Assembly: GCA_028278675.1 (NCBI GenBank)
Contig: JAQAJJ010000010.1
Location: 56,507 to 95,088, forward strand
Source: Candidatus Azophilus lithoversatilis
GTDB taxonomy: Bacteria; Pseudomonadota; Gammaproteobacteria; Pseudomonadales; Azotimanducaceae
Length of the DNA stretch: 38,582 nucleotides
Direction of reading: 5' to 3'
Within the stretch, counting starts at the first letter, position 1. Every line of letters begins with the position of its first letter. Below the pieces are notes generated by a model. That model did not search any database, was not told the DNA's origin, and saw only the letters and a list, made by a program, of their open reading frames with translations. The position numbers and the translations under genes are program-made. Shown one piece after another: positions 1-8,232 of this stretch.

Positions 1-140
1 TGACCATTGGGGAGAGCGGGAAAAGCGGAGCTTTTCCTGACCATTGGGGAGAGCGGGAAAAGCGGAGCTTTTCCTGACCGCCGGGGAGAGCGGGAAAAGC
101 GGAGCTTTTCCTGACCATTGGTATAAGCGGGAAAAGACGA
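1..140. repeat. 37-bp tandem repeat with a hairpin in each unit
   Basis: Three contiguous 37-bp units occupy 1-37, 38-74 and 75-111, and a decayed fourth begins at 112. Units 1 and 2 are identical; unit 3 differs only near its start (ccgcc for ccatt). Each unit ends in the perfect inverted repeat GGAAAAGC-GGA-GCTTTTCC (8-bp stem, 3-nt loop; 19-37 in unit 1). The fourth copy keeps the start of the unit but loses the right arm of the hairpin. There are no spacers, so this is not a CRISPR array. The array is probably longer, since it begins at the window edge. Its role is unknown; a hairpin minisatellite or stacked terminators for a gene to the left are possible. Confidence 0.9.
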
Positions 141-221
141 ATCCATCGGCAGGTGAACGAAACACGGGGAGTGAAGGATTTGGTACGCTACCCAACACTC
201 AGGCAGCTTGAGGAGACGACC

Positions 222-461
222 ATGACCGAACCGGCAATCGCCCAAAAGGCGCCCTATCCCGTCGCGGTGACTGAAGGGGAAAAGTACTTCTGGTGCGCCT
301 GCGGGCGGAGCGCCAACCAGCCATTCTGCGACGGGTCGCACAAGGACACCGGCCTAGCGCCGCTGCCGTGGTCGGCGGAGGAGGACAAGACCCTGTATTT
401 CTGCGGCTGCAAGCGCACCAGCGGCGCTCCGCTGTGCGACGGCTCCCACAACCAACTCTAG
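222..461 (+). CDS. Double CDGSH iron-sulfur protein
   Basis: This 79-residue protein carries two CDGSH zinc-finger-like motifs. The first is CACGRSANQPFCDGSH (Cys25, Cys27, Cys36, His40) and the second is CGCKRTSGAPLCDGSH (Cys61, Cys63, Cys72, His76). In the mitoNEET/Miner2 family the three Cys and one His of each motif bind a redox-active [2Fe-2S] cluster, so this protein should hold two clusters within one chain. There is no signal peptide or membrane segment, so it is probably cytosolic. The ATG at 222 is preferred because AGGAG lies at 211-215; a GTG at 153 in the same frame would add residues unlike the family. It precedes the DUF349 gene by 28 bp. The physiological partner is unknown; electron transfer or cluster transfer is inferred from the family. 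Confidence 0.93.
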   Translation: MTEPAIAQKAPYPVAVTEGEKYFWCACGRSANQPFCDGSHKDTGLAPLPWSAEEDKTLYFCGCKRTSGAPLCDGSHNQL

Positions 462-489
462 TGACCCCAGTGGTTGTTGGACTCAAGCC

Positions 490-3237
490 ATGTCGTCCCA
501 AGGTTTTATGTCGCGATTTTTCAAGGGCAAGGACCCCTTGGCGTCGCCCCTTGCCGAGGAACGCCTCACTGCCCTCGCAAACCTAACGGACCAAGCAGCG
601 GCGACCGAGCAGCAGCGGCTCACCGAGGTCGCCGCGAGCGACCCGGATGCTTCGGTGCGATGCGCGGCGATAGATCACCTTGAGGATGAAGCCGCACTGG
701 CCGCCTTGCTGGACGACCCGGCCGTGGCCACCGCCGCCGCACAACGGCTCGGCGGCAAGGATAGCCGAGTGGACCATCCCGCCGTCCGCGAAGCTCGGAT
801 GCAGGCCGCGTCAACCTCGAAAGCGGCGCTCGGCATCGCTTCCGAGGCCACCGAAGCCGGGGAACTGGCCGAACTCTACTTGCGCTGCCCCGACGCCTTA
901 AGGCCGGCGTTGATGGCAGTCCTGCGCAAATCCGGCGAAGCCGGACTGGCGGCTTTGGAAAAGCGCTCCCGGAGCCGGGACAAGGCATCCAATCGCTGCG
1001 CTCGCGCCGAACTCGAGCGGCTGCGCACCTTGGTCAAATCGGTCGGCGAGGTTGGCACACGGGCCGAGGAGCTGCTCGCGGTCCTGAACAAAGCCGAGGA
1101 CGAAGATTTGACGCCGCGCATCATCCATCTTAAGAAGGAGTTGCAAGGCTGTTGCCAGTCGATTCAATCCAAGGCTGCCGCGCTGGCTGAATACGGCACT
1201 GCGGCACCGGACTTATCCGCTTGGCTCGCCGCCGCCCAATACGACGAAGCGCCGAGCTCCGCTACCGCGCCGCAGGCGAAATCCAGCGATGCGTCATTCC
1301 GAACCTTGGTTCAAGCCTTCGAGGAGCTGGCCGAGCAAATGGCTGGAGGTGCCGCATTCGACGCCTTGAAGGAACGGCGCGATGCGCTCACTGCCGAGTG
1401 GCTGACCCTGGCCGACCAAGCGCAGCCCGATGACGTCCAGCATCGCCTGTTCGAATCGGTCAGCCACCAGTATCGAGAGCTCGCAGAGGCGGTGGAGCGA
1501 TGCCAGGGCCTCGCCTTGCCCACGGAGGACGCCCCAGCCCAGATCACCGAATGGCCCAAGGAGCCGGAAGCCTTGCGGGCCCTCTGGACGCAGGAGCGGG
1601 CGACGGGGCGGCAGCGCAAGGCGCTGGAGCGGCAACTGGCCCGGCTCAACTGGCCGGATTGGGCAAAACCCGCCGAATCACTGCGGCAAGCCGGCGCCCG
1701 CATTGCTGAGCTGCAGCGCTTTGAAGACGCGGTCAAGGCGCATCAGGAACGGCTCGCCGAGCAACTCGAAGCCGCCGTGCGGGAGATTGGCACCGCCATC
1801 GAAGCCGGTCGCCTGCAGGGTGCCACCTCGGCCTTGGGCTTGGCCCGCCGACTTGAGAAGTCGTTGCCCGACCACTTGGCCGCCGCGCACCGAAAGGCCA
1901 TTTCCCGGTGCGCCGCCCAAGTGGATGAACTGCGCGATTGGCAAACCTTCGCCACGGTGCCCAAGCGGGAAAGGTTGGTGCAGGCCATGAACGCCCTGGC
2001 CGAAAATCCACTTCAGCCTAGGGAGCAGGCCACCCGGATCAAGGCGCTGCGCAGCGAATGGGGCGCCTTGGGCAACCCTTCCAGCAGCCGGGAACGCAGC
2101 CTGCACAACCAGTTCAACCAGGCCGCGGAACGGGCCTTCGTGCCGTGCCGTGCCTACTATGGGGAACAGGCTGAACTTCGCAGCCGCAACCTGGCGGGGC
2201 GCCAGCGCATCTGCGAGCAACTTGAGGCCTACCTCGCCAACATCGATTGGGCGAGCGCGGATATGAAGGCGGCTGAGCGAATCCTGCGCACGGCGCGCGA
2301 GGAATGGCGCTCCCTGCATCCGGTTGACCGCAACAAGAGCAAAGCCGTGGAGACCCGCTTTGAGCGGTCGCAGGAGCGGATTCACGCTGAGGTGAAGAAG
2401 GCTTGGGAACGCAACCTCGCCAGCAAGCGTGAAATCGTCGCGGCCGCCGAGGCGCTGGCAACGAGCGGCGCGAACATGACGGAGCAGGTGACGGCAGTCA
2501 AGCGTCTGCAGCAGCGTTGGCGGGCCGTAGGCATCACCCCGCGCAGCGCCGACCAAAAGCTCTGGCGACAATTTCGCAGACATTGCGATCTGATCTTCAG
2601 CACTCGGGATGTCCAACGCCAACAAACCGAACATCGGGTGGATGAAGCGGTGACCGCCGCCGAAGGCATCTGCAGGACGCTTGAGGAGGCCTTGGAAGCG
2701 TCGGCGTCCCGTCCGTGCGATGCAGCGCTGTTGCGGCGGCTGCAGGCTGAGCTCGACGAATTGGAGCTGCCGGAACGACATCGCCGCCCAGCACTTCGCC
2801 GATTCGAGGATCTGGCTCGGGACTACGGCGAAGTGCTGCGCATCGCCAAGCAAAAGGCGGCACTCGCCGACCTCGAGCAGCTACGGGCCTGGGATTTGGA
2901 GTTAAGCCAAGCCGAGGCGGAGGGTCGTCCGATTGAAGCGCCCGCCTCCGAATTCGCGGGCCGCGGCCAAGGCGTGGGCAACTGCGAGCAAGCTCTACGG
3001 GAACTCACCGTCGCAGCGGAGATCCAAGCCGGCATTGAATCTCCCCCGGAAGATGCAAACCTGCGCCTGCAAGTGCAGGTGAAAACCCTCAACGACAGCA
3101 TGAACCGCGGCACGGGACGCAAAGCCCCTCGCGAGCTGACCGCCGAGTGGTGCCGAACCGGCCCCAAAACACCGATCTGCGACCCGCTCAGAGAACGCTT
3201 CTTTGCGGCCTTGCGCATTCTCACCGAGGCAGCCTGA
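490..3237 (+). CDS. DUF349 repeat protein
   Basis: This is a 915-residue, mostly helical, charged protein. Roughly residues 1-150 contain Ala/Leu-rich helical hairpins with HEAT-like spacing (for example DPDASVRCAAIDHL). The C-terminal half holds at least three DUF349-type units around residues 510-750, recognised by a Trp in a basic helix followed by a second helix, as in RWRAVGITPRSADQKLWRQF. Large DUF349 proteins of this size are common in Gammaproteobacteria; their function is not settled, so none is assigned. The start is uncertain: ATG at 490 has no clear Shine-Dalgarno, while ATG at 508 (MSRFFKGKD) is preceded by AAGG and looks more like the usual N-terminus. The 3' end overlaps the convergent histidine kinase gene by 17 bp. 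Confidence 0.85.
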   Translation: MSSQGFMSRFFKGKDPLASPLAEERLTALANLTDQAAATEQQRLTEVAASDPDASVRCAAIDHLEDEAALAALLDDPAVATAAAQRLGGKDSRVDHPAVREARMQAASTSKAALGIASEATEAGELAELYLRCPDALRPALMAVLRKSGEAGLAALEKRSRSRDKASNRCARAELERLRTLVKSVGEVGTRAEELLAVLNKAEDEDLTPRIIHLKKELQGCCQSIQSKAAALAEYGTAAPDLSAWLAAAQYDEAPSSATAPQAKSSDASFRTLVQAFEELAEQMAGGAAFDALKERRDALTAEWLTLADQAQPDDVQHRLFESVSHQYRELAEAVERCQGLALPTEDAPAQITEWPKEPEALRALWTQERATGRQRKALERQLARLNWPDWAKPAESLRQAGARIAELQRFEDAVKAHQERLAEQLEAAVREIGTAIEAGRLQGATSALGLARRLEKSLPDHLAAAHRKAISRCAAQVDELRDWQTFATVPKRERLVQAMNALAENPLQPREQATRIKALRSEWGALGNPSSSRERSLHNQFNQAAERAFVPCRAYYGEQAELRSRNLAGRQRICEQLEAYLANIDWASADMKAAERILRTAREEWRSLHPVDRNKSKAVETRFERSQERIHAEVKKAWERNLASKREIVAAAEALATSGANMTEQVTAVKRLQQRWRAVGITPRSADQKLWRQFRRHCDLIFSTRDVQRQQTEHRVDEAVTAAEGICRTLEEALEASASRPCDAALLRRLQAELDELELPERHRRPALRRFEDLARDYGEVLRIAKQKAALADLEQLRAWDLELSQAEAEGRPIEAPASEFAGRGQGVGNCEQALRELTVAAEIQAGIESPPEDANLRLQVQVKTLNDSMNRGTGRKAPRELTAEWCRTGPKTPICDPLRERFFAALRILTEAA

Positions 3238-4561
3238 CCTCGATGCTGGCGCCGCCGAGGGGGCTGTTGCCGATCGTGAAGGCGCCACCGTAAAGCTGGA
3301 TCAGCTCCGAGACGACCGACAGGCCGATGCCTTGCCCCGGCTGCACCTGGTCGCCGCGCGCCCCGCGGTTCAGAATGTCATCGCGAATCGCCGCGTCAAC
3401 ACCAGGGCCGTCATCCTCGATGCGCATAACTGCGGCTGCGCCGGACTGGCCGCTGATCCGCACCTTGGAGCGGGTGTACTTGAATGCGTTCTCCAACAGA
3501 TTGCCAAAAATGTCCATCAGGTCGCGCTCGTCGCCGCGCACACTCAGGCCGGGGGGCAAGCGCACCTCAACGGCGAGGCCCCGGTCCGCGTAGGCCGTCT
3601 TGAGCGCCCGAATCAGCCGTTCCACAAGGCGGGTGATGTCAACGTGCCTGCCGATCACCATCGGACCCGCCACCGTGGCCCGGGAGAGCTGATGGGTCAC
3701 CACGCCCTCCATGCGATCGAGCTGCTCCGCGATCAGCCCGCGCTCCCCGTGCGACTCGCCGTCGGCCGGCACGGATCCGCCAAGGGCGTTGCGAATGACC
3801 GCCAAGGGCGTTTTCAGGCTGTGCGCCAAATCCTCCAAGGCATGCCGATAGCGCAGGCGCCGCCGATGCTCGTGGGCAATGAAGCGGGCGAGATTCTGGC
3901 GCAGTCCCTTGAGCTCCTCCGGATAGTTGTCCGACAGACCTTCCAGCCGCCCTTCCTCAAGCGCCCTGACCTCTTCGGCCATGACCCGCAGCGGCGTCAA
4001 TCCCCAGCGGATGGCCAGGAATTGCGCCCCGATGACCAACAGGATCACGAGCGCAAGTCCCGAAGCCAGGTTGCGGCGGAAGCCGCCGATGACGGCCAGC
4101 GTCGGCGCCTGATCCACGGCCACTTGGAAGATGAGCTGCGACTCGTCCGCGTCATCCCAAATCACCATATAGGACAGCAGGAAACGCGGCACCCCCCCGA
4201 CACGGGTTTCGGAAAAGCGGAACTCGCCGAGCACCGCCTCAGTCCGCCACTTGTCAACGTTGGTGGTCAGCGCCGAAGGCGAACGCCACTCTCGCCGGGT
4301 GCCCGGCTCCCAAACCGCGGCGTAGAGGCCGGATTCCGGTTGCGACAGGCGCGGTTCGGACAGTTCATCAACGCGGATGCCGACGGCGTCCGCATGCGCC
4401 ACCCCCATAAGCGAATAGATCACCAAACGCAATTGCTCCTCCACCCCGGCGAGCGTGCTGGCCCGAAGGGATCGATCGAGAATCCAGCCCGCCAAAGTGA
4501 GGACGCCAATCAAGACCAACGTGGTGACGGTCGCCAAGCGGAACTGGACGCCGGCGCGCAT
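3221..4561 (-). CDS. PhoQ-like sensor histidine kinase
   Basis: This 446-residue inner-membrane kinase has a transmembrane segment near residues 6-27, a periplasmic sensor of about 140 residues, a second segment near 168-188, a HAMP-like linker and a C-terminal kinase core. The phosphoacceptor His is in LAHSLKTPL (about residue 247). The N box is NLLENAFKY, the G1 box EDDGPGV and the G2 box GQGIGLSV. Overall architecture and linkage to an OmpR-type regulator match PhoQ/QseC-like kinases; the signal is not evident. ATG at 4561 is chosen because it leaves a short cytoplasmic tail before the first membrane segment; an in-frame TTG at 4615, inside the regulator gene, is the alternative. It should phosphorylate the regulator encoded just upstream. 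Confidence 0.92.
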   Translation of the reverse strand: MRAGVQFRLATVTTLVLIGVLTLAGWILDRSLRASTLAGVEEQLRLVIYSLMGVAHADAVGIRVDELSEPRLSQPESGLYAAVWEPGTRREWRSPSALTTNVDKWRTEAVLGEFRFSETRVGGVPRFLLSYMVIWDDADESQLIFQVAVDQAPTLAVIGGFRRNLASGLALVILLVIGAQFLAIRWGLTPLRVMAEEVRALEEGRLEGLSDNYPEELKGLRQNLARFIAHEHRRRLRYRHALEDLAHSLKTPLAVIRNALGGSVPADGESHGERGLIAEQLDRMEGVVTHQLSRATVAGPMVIGRHVDITRLVERLIRALKTAYADRGLAVEVRLPPGLSVRGDERDLMDIFGNLLENAFKYTRSKVRISGQSGAAAVMRIEDDGPGVDAAIRDDILNRGARGDQVQPGQGIGLSVVSELIQLYGGAFTIGNSPLGGASIEVRLPR

Positions 4562-4601
4562 TGGCAGCCGCGGCGGGGGCTCCGAGTCTGTGCGGTGGGG
4601 G

Positions 4602-5270
4602 CTAGGAACTTTCAACCGCGAACTTGTAGCCCTGCCCCCTCAAGGTGAGGATGGCGTTCCTTGGCGCCAGCTTCTTGCGCAAACGGCCCACGAACACTTC
4701 GATCACGTTGCTGTCCCGGTCGAAGTCCTGATTGTAGAGGTGCTCGGTCAATTCGGCTTTAGACACCACACGCCCCTTGTTGAGCATGAGATGCTCCAGA
4801 ACCCGGTATTCGTAGGCCGTCAACTCCACCGCCTCGTCGGCGACGCGCACCTCCTTCCCGACGGTGTCCAAGCTGATCGGTCCGCAACGGATCACTGGTG
4901 ACGCGTAGCCAGCGGTGCGCCGAACCAAGGCGTTGAGGCGGGCCTTGAGCTCCTCCATGTGGAAGGGTTTGGTGAGGTAGTCGTCCGCTCCGGCTTCAAG
5001 GGCAAGGACTTTTTCCTGCCACCGATACCGTGCGGTCAGAACCAAGATGGGAAAAGTACGCTCGCTGGCGCGCAGTGCCGCGATCAGGGCGCGGCCATCC
5101 ATTCGTGGCAGGCCGAGATCGACAACCGCAGCCTCATAGCCGTATTCCTGGCCATAGTAGAGACCTTCCTCGCCATCGGAGGCGGCATCCACCACATGAC
5201 CGGCCGCCTTGAGTTGATCCGCGAGCTGACCCCTCAGCGCCGGCTCGTCCTCCACAACTAGTATGCGCAT
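4602..5270 (-). CDS. PhoP-like OmpR-family response regulator
   Basis: This 222-residue protein has an N-terminal receiver domain and a C-terminal winged-helix DNA-binding domain. The receiver shows the acidic pair in VVEDE, the phosphoacceptor Asp51 in VVDLGLPRMDG, the conserved Thr in VLTA and Lys101 in LTKPF. The output domain contains ELTAYEYRVLEHL and ends with the recognition helix and wing (NVIEVFVGRLRKKL, LRGQGYKF), typical of OmpR/PhoP. The start is supported by AAGGGA seven bases upstream. The gene comes first in the regulator-kinase pair, and the PepSY-like gene lies 103 bp upstream on the same strand. Targets cannot be read from the sequence, and PhoP is a family likeness, not proof of Mg2+ sensing. 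Confidence 0.95.
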   Translation of the reverse strand: MRILVVEDEPALRGQLADQLKAAGHVVDAASDGEEGLYYGQEYGYEAAVVDLGLPRMDGRALIAALRASERTFPILVLTARYRWQEKVLALEAGADDYLTKPFHMEELKARLNALVRRTAGYASPVIRCGPISLDTVGKEVRVADEAVELTAYEYRVLEHLMLNKGRVVSKAELTEHLYNQDFDRDSNVIEVFVGRLRKKLAPRNAILTLRGQGYKFAVESS

Positions 5271-5373
5271 GGCTTGTCCCTTGACGGGCGCAGGTCAGCG
5301 CCGTCCGAATCGGCCTCGCAGGCCCGCTCGGAGGGTTTGGATCCGACCGCTGCCGCCCTTCGGCCGATGAAGC

Positions 5374-5724
5374 TCAACGCCGTTCAAGACGGCCCCGCGG
5401 ACCCACTCGGATCGTCTGGATCCGACCGCCTTCGAGCAGAACCCGCACCTCGTAGCCCCGCCGGCCGCCCTCAACGGGAATCACCGACAGCACTCGACCG
5501 TCCACTTCCTCACGCACCAAGTTGACCGCACGGTCCTGGGAAACGCTCGGCTGAGGAGCAAGGGTGCGCTGGGTCGATTCCCGTTCCGCCGCCGCCGCGG
5601 CTAAGGGCAGGCAAATCAACAAGGACGCCAACAGTCGGCTCCAGATCGCGCTTCCGGTTTCCAAGCGGCAACGGCCATTGCGTCGAAAAACCCTTTGCCG
5701 AACGCTTTTTGTGGCTAATCCCAT
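5374..5724 (-). CDS. Small secreted PepSY-like protein
   Basis: This 116-residue protein has a long basic N-terminus, a hydrophobic stretch (LLASLLICLPLAAAAA) ending in a likely signal peptidase site, and one PepSY-like fold in the C-terminal 60 residues (AVNLVREEVDGRVLSV, YEVRVLLEGGRIQTIRV, with a G-R-L end). Small periplasmic PepSY proteins are often encoded beside PhoPQ-like systems and are thought to modulate sensor or protease activity. ATG at 5724 is used; a TTG at 5751 would add nine residues. Its position directly upstream of the regulator gene suggests co-transcription and a periplasmic role connected with the sensor. That link is inferred from context. Confidence 0.8.
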   Translation of the reverse strand: MGLATKSVRQRVFRRNGRCRLETGSAIWSRLLASLLICLPLAAAAAERESTQRTLAPQPSVSQDRAVNLVREEVDGRVLSVIPVEGGRRGYEVRVLLEGGRIQTIRVGPRGRLERR

Positions 5725-5841
5725 CCCAAACCCCGATTCGCTGCGCTGCAACCGATTCTAACCGCAAACGCACCGCCTTCGGCCGCGCGCGTGCTCGAGT
5801 TGCTGACGCAACTCGGTGGCGCTGCAGAGGCGTATTCTACG

Positions 5842-6438
5842 CTATGAAACCGGGGTGACCCGCACCCGAACGCGAATCCGCTCGCCGGGATGGTCGCGCA
5901 TCCGAGTGGCATACACCGCGCCGTTGTATTGGTAGCGCACATGGTAGCCGGCTAGGCGCTCCTCCTCATGGACTTCCTCAAACCGATCGCAAACCGTTTC
6001 CACCCGGTAGCCGCCTTGCCGATTGCCGCGGCCGATGTCGGCACCGATGCTGCCGCCGAGAATGGCACCGGCCACCGCGCCAACCCGCTTGTTGGCCTTC
6101 CTGTGGCCGACCGCGTTGCCGAGCGCCGCGCCGATGATGGCGCCTAAGATCGGCGGCGTTGAGGAGTAGCCGCCCGATCGATTCCGCACCCGCTCTTCGC
6201 GGCACTCCTCGACCGGCTCGATGCGCCGCACCGTCTCGTAAACCGGCTCAACACCCACCACCTCGGCCCACTGATGACTCGCTCCCGCCACGGCCCAAGC
6301 CGGCACAAGCGCCATCAGGGGGATGAGTTGGCGGAAGCTCAGGCGATCGCGCAAGCAGGGTCCCAAGCGATGGCCCAAGGCCACCAAGTCCGATTTTCCG
6401 TTCGCCACCTTGCAGTCCTTGAGTTGTTTCACCGTCAT
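5842..6438 (-). CDS. Glycine-zipper 2TM envelope protein
   Basis: This 198-residue protein has a hydrophobic export signal around residues 36-52 (LIPLMALVPAWAVAGA), then a Glu/Arg-rich stretch (EPVEECREERV). A Gly/Ala-rich zipper follows (ILGAIIGAALGNAVG and VGAVAGAILGGSIGADIG), which is the 2TM glycine zipper found in SlyB/17-kDa-antigen-like proteins. The C-terminal region has repeated basic/Tyr segments (AGYHVRYQYNGAVYATRM) like those of many gammaproteobacterial homologues. It probably sits in the envelope. ATG at 6438 has GGAG nine bases upstream, although the signal sequence then starts unusually far in, so a later Met is possible. Role unknown; such proteins are often envelope-stress associated. 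Confidence 0.85.
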   Translation of the reverse strand: MTVKQLKDCKVANGKSDLVALGHRLGPCLRDRLSFRQLIPLMALVPAWAVAGASHQWAEVVGVEPVYETVRRIEPVEECREERVRNRSGGYSSTPPILGAIIGAALGNAVGHRKANKRVGAVAGAILGGSIGADIGRGNRQGGYRVETVCDRFEEVHEEERLAGYHVRYQYNGAVYATRMRDHPGERIRVRVRVTPVS

Positions 6439-6508
6439 GATCCACGCTCCGTTCAGGAATAGGCGGCTGCAAGGCTAGCCAAGCCTGCCTGAACAGTGCA
6501 TGAATGAA

Positions 6509-7378
6509 TCAAAACCCGATCAGGCGATGATCGTGGCCGAGGCGTAGCCGCCAGTCGGCGCGCGCGGCGAAGTTTGACTGCTGCCATTGGGTGAGGCGCT
6601 CATAGTGGGCAACGAAGCGGTCGAGTTGCGCTTCCGACATGCGCCGAACCGACGCAAGGCTGCGCTCCTGCGCCATTCGCCAACGTCGAACCGCGCCCAT
6701 GTCGGGCACTTCGATGTAGATCCACCAGTCCACTCGCTGCCAAAGCCGCTCGTATTCGGCGCAGGCGGCGTTCACATAGGCCCGCCACCGCCCATCCCGA
6801 TCCTCCTCCGCCTCAAGCCGATTCACCGGCGAGCGCAGCATAGCCTCCGGCTGGGGTTCGACGCCCAGGCACCAGCCCTCGAAGATCAGCGTGTCAACCG
6901 ATTCCGCCAAAGGCCACTGGGTTCTCGGCTGAGGCTGGTCGCTGCCCTTGTCGAATCGCGGCAAGCGGGTGCAGCGGCCCGCCAGAACGTCGTCGAGCAC
7001 GGCCAGCGCCAACTCCACATCATGGGTGCCCGGCGGTCCGCGGGTGGCCAGCAGTGGATGGACCTCCCGCGCCAGCGCCAATCGTTCCCGCTTGGTCAGA
7101 TAGAAGTCGTCCAACGAGCAGACCGCGGCATCGCGTCCCTCCAACGCCAACGCTCGTATGACCAGAGCCGCCAACGTGGACTTGCCGGCACCCTGACCAC
7201 CGCTCAGGCCGATGCAGCGCCGGTCGGGCAACGCCAAGGCAGCGATGGCGGCGATGGCCCGCCATTCAGCCGGCGCATCGGCAGGCAAGCGCCGATGCAG
7301 TGCCGCCAAGCGGCACCGGTCCAGTTCGGGCGCCAAGTGATCGGCGATGGCGCTGAGGGTGAAATCGCCCGTCGTCAT
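6509..7378 (-). CDS. P-loop kinase, D-glycerate 3-kinase-like
   Basis: This 289-residue protein has a Walker A motif GLSGGQGAGKSTLA (about residues 57-70), then SLDDFYLTKRER and HPLLATRGPPGTHD. That combination is typical of the bacterial/plant D-glycerate 3-kinase family within the phosphoribulokinase/uridine-kinase group. The expected reaction is ATP-dependent phosphorylation of D-glycerate to 3-phosphoglycerate in the cytosol. A second conserved acidic/Trp segment is DTLIFEGWCLGV. ATG at 7378 is preferred: the open frame extends to 7564 but that would overlap the divergent DoxX gene and adds sequence unlike the family. Substrate is assigned by family likeness; a pantothenate- or uridine-kinase-like role is less likely. 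Confidence 0.85.
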   Translation of the reverse strand: MTTGDFTLSAIADHLAPELDRCRLAALHRRLPADAPAEWRAIAAIAALALPDRRCIGLSGGQGAGKSTLAALVIRALALEGRDAAVCSLDDFYLTKRERLALAREVHPLLATRGPPGTHDVELALAVLDDVLAGRCTRLPRFDKGSDQPQPRTQWPLAESVDTLIFEGWCLGVEPQPEAMLRSPVNRLEAEEDRDGRWRAYVNAACAEYERLWQRVDWWIYIEVPDMGAVRRWRMAQERSLASVRRMSEAQLDRFVAHYERLTQWQQSNFAARADWRLRLGHDHRLIGF

Positions 7379-7485
7379 GCGCCCTGTTGTAACACCAAGC
7401 CACCCCCCGCGCCATGTACAATTCGGCCAGCGACGATTTCCCTGTCGTCGCGCACGAGCTGAACGATTGAGGAGCCCAGACGAAG

Positions 7486-8157
7486 ATGGCCCACATTCTG
7501 CAATCCGCCCAATGGCTTTATCACCAGGTTTTTTCCCGCATAGAACATCTCGACGGCGTCGCATCGCTGCTGCTGCGCCTCATTCTGGCCCCGGTGCTGA
7601 TCGGGGCCGGTTGGGCGAAGATCAACGGCACCAATTGGTTCGCTTCCCGATTGGACGACTTCCCATTTCCCTTCGACATCCTGCCGCCGGATCTGTCGTG
7701 GTGGCTGGCAGCGGTCACTGAATTTGGCGGCGGCATCGCCCTGCTGCTCGGGCTCGGCACCCGCATCGTTGCAGTGCCCTTGGCTATGACCATGTTTGTC
7801 GCCGCTTATGCGGTGCATCTGGACAACGGTTGGGCGGCCATCGCGCCCTCGAGGCCAGCGGCGGCTTGCTTCGAAGGTTCCGACGCAGGATTCCTGGAAC
7901 GCGCGATCAAATGCCAGAAGGTCAACGAACGGACGCTGGAAGCCGCCGAGCGTTTGGCCGAGGCCAAGGCATTGCTGCGCGAGCACGGCGATTTCCGCCA
8001 CCTCAACGGCAGCGGCGCACTCGTCAAGTTGAACAACGGCATTGAGTTCGCCGCCATCTACATGGCGATGCTGATCGCCCTCCTCATCATCGGCGGCGGG
8101 CGTTACTTTAGCCTCGACTACTACCTGAAGTTCGCGTTGCGCAGACAGGGTCCCTGA
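7486..8157 (+). CDS. DoxX-family membrane protein
   Basis: This 223-residue membrane protein starts with a short amphipathic segment. A first helix with LILAPVLIGAGWAKI follows, which is the DoxX signature region. Further helices are WWLAAVTEFGGGIALLLGLG, VPLAMTMFVAAYAVHL and, near the C-terminus, FAAIYMAMLIALLIIGGG. Residues about 120-180 form an unusually long soluble insertion between helices 3 and 4, with two Cys and a charged helix (RTLEAAERLAEAKALLREHG). DoxX relatives range from thiosulfate:quinone oxidoreductase subunits to membrane proteins linked with oxidative stress; none of these functions can be assigned here. The gene is divergent from the kinase gene and separated from the downstream protease gene by three palindromes. 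Confidence 0.9.
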   Translation: MAHILQSAQWLYHQVFSRIEHLDGVASLLLRLILAPVLIGAGWAKINGTNWFASRLDDFPFPFDILPPDLSWWLAAVTEFGGGIALLLGLGTRIVAVPLAMTMFVAAYAVHLDNGWAAIAPSRPAAACFEGSDAGFLERAIKCQKVNERTLEAAERLAEAKALLREHGDFRHLNGSGALVKLNNGIEFAAIYMAMLIALLIIGGGRYFSLDYYLKFALRRQGP

Positions 8158-8188
8158 CGTCAGGGGCCCCTGATGTCAGGGGTCCCTG
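8146..8188. repeat. Three iterated short palindromes
   Basis: CAGGGTCCCTG (8146-8156), CAGGGGCCCCTG (8161-8172) and CAGGGGTCCCTG (8177-8188) follow one another with 4-nt spacers (acgt, atgt). The first lies over the end and stop codon of the DoxX gene. Each is a self-complementary 11-12-mer, so they can pair individually or with each other. There is no T-run, so a classic intrinsic terminator is unlikely. They end about 30 bp before the Shine-Dalgarno of the M16 protease gene, so a dimeric operator array or an mRNA processing/stability element is possible. Confidence 0.8.
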
Positions 8189-8232
8189 AAGCCGCCTGCC
8201 CAGCGCCAAAGGAGCGCAAGGAGTTGTTCGCG

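Noticed and set aside
1-140. CRISPR array at the left edge
   Set aside because: Units directly abut with no variable spacers, and no cas genes are nearby.
1678-2853. Minus-strand open frame of 391 codons opposite the DUF349 gene
   Set aside because: Shadow frame caused by high GC; no protein-like features.
3203-4648. Plus-strand open frame of 481 codons opposite the histidine kinase
   Set aside because: It mirrors the kinase gene and is low-complexity (His/Arg/Gly/Pro); the minus strand encodes clear kinase motifs.
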